Shown here piece after piece: positions 6,728-10,728 of a stretch of DNA of 10,728 bases (within the stretch, counting starts at the first letter, position 1; each line of letters opens with the position of its first letter). Origin of the DNA: Candidatus Saccharimonadia bacterium (lineage in GTDB: Bacteria; Patescibacteriota; Saccharimonadia; Saccharimonadales; Saccharimonadaceae); the NCBI GenBank assembly GCA_023262335.1, contig JALRBE010000020.1, forward strand, positions 6,658 through 17,385. Reading direction: 5' to 3'. The notes below the pieces were generated by a model that did no database searches, was not told where the DNA came from, and worked only from the letters and a program-made list of their open reading frames with translations. Made by a program: the position numbers and the translations under genes.

Positions 6728-6756
6728 ATTATAGCATACTGAGAGAAAAATTACAA
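6728..6756 (-). promoter_or_regulatory. Proximal sigma-70 promoter (P2) of the Ig-like protein gene
   Basis: TTGTAA (6756-6751) and TATAAT (6733-6728) are spaced by exactly 17 nt, with TGC before the -10. The leader of about 50 nt contains AGGAGAGG. Confidence 0.75.
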
Positions 6757-6778
6757 TAGACTTATGTATTTTTGTCAA
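6750..6778 (-). promoter_or_regulatory. Distal sigma-70 promoter (P1) of the Ig-like protein gene
   Basis: A consensus TTGACA (6778-6773) is followed after 17 nt by TGTAAT (6755-6750). The P1 -10 overlaps the P2 -35, so the two could not be occupied by polymerase at the same time. P1 begins directly after the zincin gene stop codon. Confidence 0.6.
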
Positions 6779-6781
6779 CCA

Positions 6782-6797
6782 TCAGTCAGTTGACTGA
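6782..6797. repeat. Inverted repeat TCAGTCA-gt-TGACTGA
   Basis: A perfect 7-bp inverted repeat with a 2-bp centre overlaps the last codons and the stop of the zincin gene and lies just upstream of the P1 -35 of the surface-protein gene. With no T-run it is not a terminator. Its position would suit a dimeric regulator. Confidence 0.4.
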
Positions 6798-7168
6798 CGC
6801 TCGAGCTCGTGGATGCGGCCGTGACCCAAGCCGTAGTAGTGCGCGATCTCGTGCCACAAGGTACGCTTGATCTGTTCGAACAGCTCCTCTTCGGTACTGA
6901 CGACCTGCAGGATCGAATCTTTGAAAAGGGTTATTTTGTCGGGGAGCACGAACGTGTAACCGTTGCCCCGCTGCGTCAGCGGGATACCCTCGTAAAGGCC
7001 AAGAAGAATCTTCCCCTCTTCGCGAAGCTTCATGGTCTCCACTTGTTCGTCGGTCGGCCAGTCTGCCATGACGATCGCCACGTTGTCGAGCCCGGTAATG
7101 TATTCCTGAGGCAGCTCGTCCATGGCACGAGTGATCAGCGCGTCGAATCGTTCGTCGGTCAGTTCCAT
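6782..7168 (-). CDS. Zincin-like metallopeptidase (Zincin_1, PF06262 type)
   Basis: The 128-residue protein ends in a metzincin-like zinc site, HEIAHYYGLGH (106-116), with zinc ligands His106, His110 and His116 and catalytic Glu107; IHELE follows. The layout (small single domain, central YTFVLPDKITLFKDSI strand region, C-terminal HExxHxxGxxH then a short helix) is that of the small bacterial zincin_1 family. Members are widespread, often beside unrelated housekeeping genes, and have no established substrate. There is no signal peptide or membrane segment, so it is cytoplasmic. The ATG at 7168 lies 10 nt after a TATACT box with no Shine-Dalgarno between, so it may be leaderless. It follows the 68-residue gene by 18 nt. 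The stop is TGA. Confidence 0.85.
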   Translation of the reverse strand: MELTDERFDALITRAMDELPQEYITGLDNVAIVMADWPTDEQVETMKLREEGKILLGLYEGIPLTQRGNGYTFVLPDKITLFKDSILQVVSTEEELFEQIKRTLWHEIAHYYGLGHGRIHELERQSTD

Positions 7169-7169
7169 T

Positions 7170-7186
7170 GCTATATTTAGTATAGC
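7170..7186. promoter_or_regulatory. Palindrome over the -10 and start region of the zincin gene
   Basis: GCTATA and TATAGC are separated by 5 nt, a perfect 6-bp inverted repeat. It contains the minus-strand TATACT box (7184-7179) and ends 1 nt before the ATG. The inferred +1 is near 7172, so the palindrome would act as DNA (operator or paired -10 boxes) rather than as RNA. Confidence 0.4.
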
Positions 7187-7393
7187 CTATTCGTTATCAA
7201 AATCGAACCAATCGGGATCTTTTTCGACGTCCTTGATGATTTTGCTCCAATGAGACGCGAGATCCTCGGCAGACGTGTCGCTCAGCGTTTGGAACGCGTC
7301 GGCTTCGCTTTGCTCCGCGGCGATCTCATCGCCGAGACCGTCGTCGAGGGGGTCATGCGTCGCAAAGCTGATTTTGTGTCGGAATAGTCCCAT
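7187..7393 (-). CDS. Small acidic protein of unknown function (68 aa)
   Basis: I do not recognise this protein. From the ATG at 7393 it has 68 residues starting MGLFRHKISF, then a strongly acidic, Asp/Glu-rich body (GDEIAAEQSEADAF), an amphipathic stretch SHWSKIIKDVEK, and an acidic aromatic end DPDWFDFDNE. It has no Cys, no membrane segment and no signal peptide. The frame extends upstream to 7492, but that part overlaps the preceding gene, and the ATG at 7393 has AAGGA 9 nt upstream. It starts 1 nt after the stop of the 92-residue gene and ends 18 nt before the zincin gene, so the three probably share a transcript. The stop is TAG. Confidence 0.65.
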   Translation of the reverse strand: MGLFRHKISFATHDPLDDGLGDEIAAEQSEADAFQTLSDTSAEDLASHWSKIIKDVEKDPDWFDFDNE

Positions 7394-7394
7394 A

Positions 7395-7673
7395 TTAGCG
7401 GTCCTTGTTGATCCAATCCGTGGACCTGGTCGCGGCACGGGCTCGCACGTCGCTTCCGTGAAGCTGCGCCCTTTCCTCGTCGGTATAGTCACGGCGCGTA
7501 ACCGCTATCGGCGCGGCATCGTGCGACTCGTCGCGAATAGGTACCGTGTCGGCGTCGGCTACTTGTTCAAGGGCGGCCGCTACCATGCGCCGCTGCAGCT
7601 CTTCGGTAGTAAAGGCCGCGTTCGGATGGCGCGATTCTGTTCGTTCGGGTTGGCTTTGTTCGTGATGGTTCAT
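7395..7673 (-). CDS. Small hydrophilic protein of unknown function (92 aa)
   Basis: I do not recognise this protein. Its 92 residues are very hydrophilic: a His/Gln/Glu-rich N-terminus (MNHHEQSQPERTESRHPN), a helical middle (TTEELQRRMVAAALEQVADAD), then a charged tail with RRDYTDEERAQLHGSD and an end in DWINKDR. It has no Cys, no hydrophobic segment and no motif I can name; much of it is probably disordered. It is supported as a gene by a consensus promoter upstream, an ATG at 7673 with a weak GGA 9 nt before it, and 1-nt spacing to the next gene. It leads the unit that includes the 68-residue protein and the zincin. Confidence 0.65.
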   Translation of the reverse strand: MNHHEQSQPERTESRHPNAAFTTEELQRRMVAAALEQVADADTVPIRDESHDAAPIAVTRRDYTDEERAQLHGSDVRARAATRSTDWINKDR

Positions 7674-7701
7674 TTTTGTTTCCGTGCGTTGTTACTTTTC
7701 G

Positions 7702-7730
7702 ATAATAGCATAAGTATAATACTTTGTCAA
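7702..7730 (-). promoter_or_regulatory. Sigma-70 promoter of the small-protein/zincin unit
   Basis: On the minus strand TTGACA (7730-7725) and TATTAT (7707-7702) are spaced by exactly 17 nt, with TGC before the -10. The leader is about 22 nt. This is one of the best-matching promoters in the window. Confidence 0.75.
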
Positions 7731-7748
7731 CTCTGCTACACTGGAACC
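7715..7748 (+). promoter_or_regulatory. Candidate promoter(s) of the plus-strand membrane protein
   Basis: Two plus-strand candidates exist: TATAAT at 7715-7720, lying inside the divergent minus-strand promoter, and TGC-TACACT (-10 at 7737-7742), from which transcription would start at the ATG itself. GGAACC before the ATG could instead be a weak ribosome-binding site for the first candidate. The overlap with the opposing promoter suggests mutual interference. Confidence 0.4.
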
Positions 7749-8183
7749 ATGCTCGGATTCAATCATGTTCTTGCGGGTTCCATCGTCGCGGTCATCACGC
7801 CTGCGCCGCTCGTGCCCCTTGTTGCCTTCGCGTCTCACTTTCTGCTGGACACAACTCCGCATTTCGGTCGCAGCGCGACGGTGTATCCGTATACAGCTTC
7901 GTTCAAGCGGCTACTCGTGCTCGATGCCGTTCTTTGCTTCTCTGCCCTTGGTCTGGCAATCAGCTTGTTCCCCGACCAATGGTTCATCATCGCCGTCGGC
8001 GCGTTCTTTGGAGCGCTACCCGATTTTTTGTGGCTGCTACGCGGCCGTGTCGCTGGAATCATGGGCAAATTCCTTGATTGGGCGGAATGGATTCAGTGGG
8101 GAGAACGCCCGTACGGCTGGCTGTTCGACGCCGTCTACGCGCTACTCATGACGATCGCGCTGTTCCTGCTTTCGCAGACTTAA
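7749..8183 (+). CDS. Small multi-pass membrane protein with conserved-looking His/Asp residues
   Basis: The family is not firmly recognised. The 144-residue protein has about four hydrophobic segments (roughly 8-35, 55-74, 77-96 and 126-142). It contains NHVLAG with His6, SHFLLDTTPHFG with His30, Asp34 and His38, and GALPDF with Asp92. The spacing H-x3-D-x3-H inside or at the edge of a helix recalls YdjM-like (DUF457-type) membrane-bound, putatively metal-dependent hydrolases, but this is a weak resemblance from memory. The ATG at 7749 is chosen because the frame upstream of it is antisense to the small-protein genes. It is divergent from the 92-residue gene and converges on the SDR gene, with the two stop codons sharing the TTAA at 8180-8183. 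Confidence 0.75.
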   Translation: MLGFNHVLAGSIVAVITPAPLVPLVAFASHFLLDTTPHFGRSATVYPYTASFKRLLVLDAVLCFSALGLAISLFPDQWFIIAVGAFFGALPDFLWLLRGRVAGIMGKFLDWAEWIQWGERPYGWLFDAVYALLMTIALFLLSQT

Positions 8184-9079
8184 GGCAGGTGCTGGCCGCC
8201 CGTGACCCCAAGCACTTCTGCCGTGACATAACTTGATTCCTGGCTCGCCAAATACACGTATGCGGGCGCGAGCTCTGCCGGCTGGCCAGGGCGTCCAAGC
8301 GGCGTGTTCTGTCCGAATTCCTTCAGTTTGTCAGGCGGTTGGCCATGACTTGGCTGGAGCGGCGTCCATATAGGACCCGGCGCCACCGCGTTCACGCGGA
8401 TGCCTTTGTTAGCGAGCATCTTGGCAAGGCTCTTGGTAAACGCCGTGATCGCCCCCTTGGTCGACGCGTAATCGAGCAGTCCTGGCGATGGCTGATACGA
8501 CTGGATGGACGTGGTGTTGACGATGCTCGCGCCGGCGGGCATGTGCGGTACGGCCGCCTGGGTGATCCAAAACATCGCGAACACGTTCGTTTGGAACGTA
8601 TGCTGGAACTGCTCGCTCGTTATGTCTTGTAGCTCGCCGACGAATTCTTGCTTGCCAGCGTTATTGACCAGAATGTCGATCGAACCGAACTCCCCGGCCG
8701 TCTTCCGAACGAGCTCTTTGCAAACCGTTTCATCTTTTATGTCGCCGGGTAGCGCCAGCGCCTTCACGCCGGCCAGTTCGATTTCCTTCAGCACATGGTC
8801 GGCGTCTTGCTGTTCGGATAGTAAATAGCCGATGGCGACGTCCGCGCCTTCACGCGCGAACGCGATGGCAACTGCCGCGCCGATACCAGAATCTCCTCCC
8901 GTTATGAGCGCCTTTCTTCCCTTCAGCCTGCCCGTTCCACGGTATGTTTCCTCGCCGTGGTCGGGGCGTGGGCGCGTGGCAGCGTCGAGGCCAGGTTCGG
9001 GTTGCAGTTCACCGGACGCGCTTATTGTTGGGTACTGCGTCCGCGGGTCTTGCATCGTGTATTGGTCGTACTGTGACAT
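8180..9079 (-). CDS. NAD(P)-dependent short-chain dehydrogenase/reductase, general-stress (YdaD/YghA-like) type
   Basis: This is a classical SDR oxidoreductase of unknown substrate. From the ATG at 9079 it has 299 residues. An N-terminal extension of about 45 residues (with PGLDAATRPRPDHGEETYRG) precedes the Rossmann fold, as in the Bacillus GSP39/YdaD and E. coli YghA group. The cofactor motif TGGDSGIG is at 60-67, NNAG at 139-142, and the catalytic tetrad is Asn165, Ser191, Tyr204 and Lys208 (YASTK). The C-terminus has NAVAPGPIWTPLQP and ends VTGGQHLP. An ATG two codons upstream (9085) directly abuts the AGGAGG Shine-Dalgarno (9091-9086), whereas the ATG at 9079 is 6 nt from it and is preferred. 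It lies 64 nt after mpg. The stop overlaps that of the convergent membrane-protein gene. Confidence 0.93.
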   Translation of the reverse strand: MSQYDQYTMQDPRTQYPTISASGELQPEPGLDAATRPRPDHGEETYRGTGRLKGRKALITGGDSGIGAAVAIAFAREGADVAIGYLLSEQQDADHVLKEIELAGVKALALPGDIKDETVCKELVRKTAGEFGSIDILVNNAGKQEFVGELQDITSEQFQHTFQTNVFAMFWITQAAVPHMPAGASIVNTTSIQSYQPSPGLLDYASTKGAITAFTKSLAKMLANKGIRVNAVAPGPIWTPLQPSHGQPPDKLKEFGQNTPLGRPGQPAELAPAYVYLASQESSYVTAEVLGVTGGQHLP

Positions 9080-9099
9080 AGTCATCCTCCTGTACTAAC

Positions 9100-9105
9100 T
9101 GTATA
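9100..9105 (-). promoter_or_regulatory. Possible -10 box of the SDR gene
   Basis: TATACA on the minus strand, about 20 nt upstream of the SDR start, would give a leader of about 14 nt containing AGGAGG. No convincing -35 is seen at 17 nt (CACGGA). Co-transcription with mpg is the alternative. Confidence 0.3.
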
Positions 9106-9124
9106 AAATTAGCCAGCTTGCTTC

Positions 9125-9140
9125 CGTGAGATAACTCACG
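9125..9140. repeat. Inverted repeat CGTGAG-ataa-CTCACG between mpg and the SDR gene
   Basis: A perfect 6-bp inverted repeat with a 4-bp centre sits 3 nt after the mpg stop and about 20 bp upstream of the possible SDR -10. No T-run follows on either strand, so an intrinsic terminator is unlikely. An operator or a simple 3'-end hairpin is possible. Confidence 0.4.
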
Positions 9141-9143
9141 ACG

Positions 9144-9722
9144 CTACGGCCGCGACACGAAGGGACTCTCCGTCACGTAAAATCGCCATGGCACATCCTT
9201 GCCCTGCGAAATCCCGATCCTCGTCGTTTGGGTGATGGCATGCGCTAGTAGCGGCGGGTGGGCAACAAGCCGCAGTTCTCCGCCTCGTAGGTCATGGCCA
9301 TTGAGGCGGCTGTCGATGCCGAGCGCCTGGCACAGTTTCGCAGGGCCGTTCGTCGTCGCGACGCCCGTCTTGCCACGCCGCTCTTCTATCAGCGCGACAC
9401 CCACAAGCGGCTCGACCGCGCGTATGAGCACGGCCGCGCCATGACCCTTCGTTCCCGTGACGACGTTGGCGCAGTAGTGCATGCCGTACGTGAAGTAAAC
9501 GTACAGGTGGCCGGCATGGCCGAACATGACTTTCGTGCGTTCGGTTTCGCCGCGGTAGCTATGACTCGCCACGTCCGCTTGGTCGTAGGCTTCGGTTTCG
9601 ACGATTCTCACCCGCGCCACGCGGCCGTCCAGTTCGCGCTCGAGTTCGCACCCGAGCAAACGCGACGCGACGTCACTGGCGGTACCCTCAAGAAAAGAGA
9701 GCGCGCCTAGTTCGGGTGCCAC
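9144..9722 (-). CDS. mpg: 3-methyladenine DNA glycosylase (AAG/MPG family)
   Basis: This base-excision repair enzyme removes alkylated purines such as 3-methyladenine and hypoxanthine from DNA. The 192-residue protein matches PF02245 throughout. VETEAYDQADVASHS (41-55) contains the catalytic Glu44 and the Tyr46 and His54 expected in the abasic pocket (compare human Glu125, Tyr127, His136). GHLYVYFTYGMHYCANVV (71-88) is the nucleotide-flipping strand region. AAVLIRAVEPL and NGPAKLCQALGI complete the family signature. The size is typical of bacterial members. The start is GTG at 9722, inside the 3' end of the chaB-like gene (16-bp overlap), so the two are probably translationally coupled; the first residues are short and the start could be slightly different. 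The stop is TAG. Confidence 0.94.
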   Translation of the reverse strand: MAPELGALSFLEGTASDVASRLLGCELERELDGRVARVRIVETEAYDQADVASHSYRGETERTKVMFGHAGHLYVYFTYGMHYCANVVTGTKGHGAAVLIRAVEPLVGVALIEERRGKTGVATTNGPAKLCQALGIDSRLNGHDLRGGELRLVAHPPLLAHAITQTTRIGISQGKDVPWRFYVTESPFVSRP

Positions 9723-9934
9723 TTGTTATCGTTGCCCTTGTGGTACTTGTTCTTGACTGCCTTCCACGCCACCCTGTGCGCGACTTCTTCCCTATTGGTG
9801 TTGCCCTTGCGCTTATTAGAATCAGCGTACTCCTCGTACGCGCTGTTGAACGCTTCTTTGTAGATATCCTGGGCGTGCGCCGGCAGAACGTTCCTAACGC
9901 TCGTTGGCAGCTCCGAAGTCTTACTGTATGGCAT
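9707..9934 (-). CDS. chaB: ChaB family protein
   Basis: E. coli ChaB was described as a putative regulator of the cation transporter ChaA; the function of homologues elsewhere is unclear. The 75-residue product starts MPYSKTSELP and has the family landmarks: PTSVRNVLPAHAQDIY (about 10-25), EAFNSAYEEY (27-36), and EEVAHRVAWKAVKNKY (about 48-64), ending KGNDNKWHPN. The frame extends nine codons upstream to 9961, but the ATG at 9934 has AAGGAGG (9947-9941) 6 nt away and matches the family N-terminus, so it is chosen. A TACAAT box near 9958-9963 may be its -10, with a weak -35. It is cytoplasmic and small. It leads an overlapping pair with mpg. The stop is TAG. Confidence 0.92.
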   Translation of the reverse strand: MPYSKTSELPTSVRNVLPAHAQDIYKEAFNSAYEEYADSNKRKGNTNREEVAHRVAWKAVKNKYHKGNDNKWHPN

Positions 9935-10006
9935 GTCCGTCCTCCTTGTCTGTTTTTCCATTGTAAGGTTATGGTCGGAGGCGAGCTATGAGAAATGTCA
10001 CTGCGG

Positions 10007-10728
10007 CTATGCTTTTTGAAGCGAAACGGTCAGCGAAGCACCTTCAACGCTTACTTCGGTGGCATACGCGTACGTGGCGTCGGTTATTTCGACGGCAAGT
10101 GTCTCAGCGGCAATCGTTTCCCGATGCTCTTCGATTGATTTGACAAGGTCGGCGTCGTCGGCGGAAAGACTCAGCTTTATGCGGTCGTCAACGTTCAGGT
10201 CGGCGTTTTTGCGCGCCGCTTGGACGTGTCGGATGACTTCGCGCATCAGGCCTTCGCGCTTGAGTTCCGGCGTGATTTCCCAGTCGATTTCGATGCCGTA
10301 GTTCACTAGGTCGCCTTTTGCCTGAACCACGTGGCCCTTCTTTATATTGAGCTCGTCTTCGAGAATTCCAAGCAGATGGTCGTTGCCCTGGTTAGACAAC
10401 CACTCGGTATGAACGCTGATCGTCGCTCCGGCAAGCGGCTGGCGAATCTTGATGCCGCGTTCGGCACGCTGACGCAAGCCGTCCTCTATGTAGCGGCGAA
10501 TCATCGCCATCTGATCGATCGTTTCCAAATTGATCGTGCCTACTTGCGGCCAATCAAGCAGATGCACGCTTTCGCCGCCCGTCAATTTTTGGTACAGCTC
10601 CTCGGCAAGGAACGGCGTGAACGGCGCGAAAAGCAGTTCGGCGACCGCGACGACTGGTACCGCTGAGCCCGTAGGGCCGTACCGCGGCCGCTTCGCGCCT
10701 TCGCCGAGCGGGCCTCTGCACTTCGGCT
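10007..10728 (-). CDS. ileS: Isoleucyl-tRNA synthetase, C-terminal part (runs off right edge)
   Basis: IleRS charges tRNA-Ile. About 239 C-terminal residues are present and the frame is open to the window end. The anticodon-binding domain shows APFTPFLAEELYQKLTGG, then WPQVGTINLETIDQM and RAERGIKIRQPLAG, the R..GIKVRQPL box typical of the eukaryote-like (long) IleRS type. The C-terminal DUF5915-type domain follows with ILEDELNIKKGHVV, IDWEITPELKREGLMREVIRH and NADLNVDDRIKLSL. The stop is TAG. The 20-25 residues next to the window edge (upstream of about 10655) do not resemble the family; a one-base frame change near 10655 would join a better-fitting segment, so an error or frameshift is possible there. 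The chaB-like gene follows after about 70 nt. Confidence 0.92.
   Translation of the reverse strand, partial: PKCRGPLGEGAKRPRYGPTGSAVPVVAVAELLFAPFTPFLAEELYQKLTGGESVHLLDWPQVGTINLETIDQMAMIRRYIEDGLRQRAERGIKIRQPLAGATISVHTEWLSNQGNDHLLGILEDELNIKKGHVVQAKGDLVNYGIEIDWEITPELKREGLMREVIRHVQAARKNADLNVDDRIKLSLSADDADLVKSIEEHRETIAAETLAVEITDATYAYATEVSVEGASLTVSLQKA

Noticed and set aside
7394..7492. Upstream extension of the 68-residue protein to 101 residues
   Set aside because: It would overlap the 92-residue gene by about 100 nt, while the ATG at 7393 has a Shine-Dalgarno and clean 1-nt spacing.
9125..9140. Hairpin after mpg as an intrinsic terminator
   Set aside because: The stem is only 6 bp and no T-run follows on the minus strand, so it was listed as an inverted repeat instead.
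1..10728. tRNA or rRNA genes, CRISPR arrays, insertion sequences, phage or toxin-antitoxin systems
   Set aside because: No cloverleaf, regularly spaced repeats, transposase, integrase or recognisable toxin-antitoxin pair was seen; the small-protein pair has no toxin or antitoxin motif I can name.

Overview
The window looks like a piece of a Candidatus Saccharibacteria (TM7, Patescibacteria/CPR) chromosome of moderate to slightly high G+C. I infer this from the gene content: compact parAB, a single-copy housekeeping set with very short intergenic gaps, a eukaryote-type IleRS C-terminus, and CAP and Ig-like surface proteins anchored by membrane helices rather than LPXTG signals. No lineage marker such as rRNA is present, so the assignment is a judgement. 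The standard code fits: TAA, TGA and TAG all terminate plausible genes. Nearly everything is on the minus strand; lepB and one small membrane protein are on plus.

Layout from left to right. Bases 1-68 hold the first codons of a minus-strand gene, divergent from lepB (signal peptidase I). lepB converges on parB through a shared bidirectional terminator. parA and parB overlap by 4 bp. parA lies directly downstream of rplU (L21), from which a terminator separates it. Upstream of rplU is galU, which is complete in family terms but carries one in-frame amber codon. Then come a CAP-domain membrane protein and a large Ig-like surface protein, each with a recognisable promoter. Behind these is a three-gene unit of two unknown small hydrophilic proteins and a HExxHxxGxxH zincin. 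A shared promoter region separates this unit from a small plus-strand membrane protein, which converges with a stress-type SDR so tightly that both stop codons share one TTAA. The right part holds mpg (3-methyladenine DNA glycosylase), a chaB homologue and the 3' end of ileS, which runs off the window.

How the genes work together: lepB processes secreted proteins, and the CAP and Ig-like proteins are the kind of exported surface proteins it serves. parAB segregates the chromosome. ileS and rplU serve translation. chaB, mpg and the SDR form a loose stress/repair group. Several genes have a TATA(A/C/G)T-type -10 element so close to the start codon that the mRNA would be nearly leaderless, while others have clear Shine-Dalgarno sequences, so two modes of initiation may coexist.

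No tRNA, rRNA, CRISPR array, insertion sequence, phage gene or parS-like site was recognised. No gene-free stretch exceeds 300 bases; the longest gaps are about 90-110 bases and hold promoters and terminators. I found no clear novel defence or mobile system. The best leads are the amber galU, the small-protein/zincin unit, a shared LG-x-x-A-T motif beside the membrane helices of both surface proteins, and the leaderless-type promoters.
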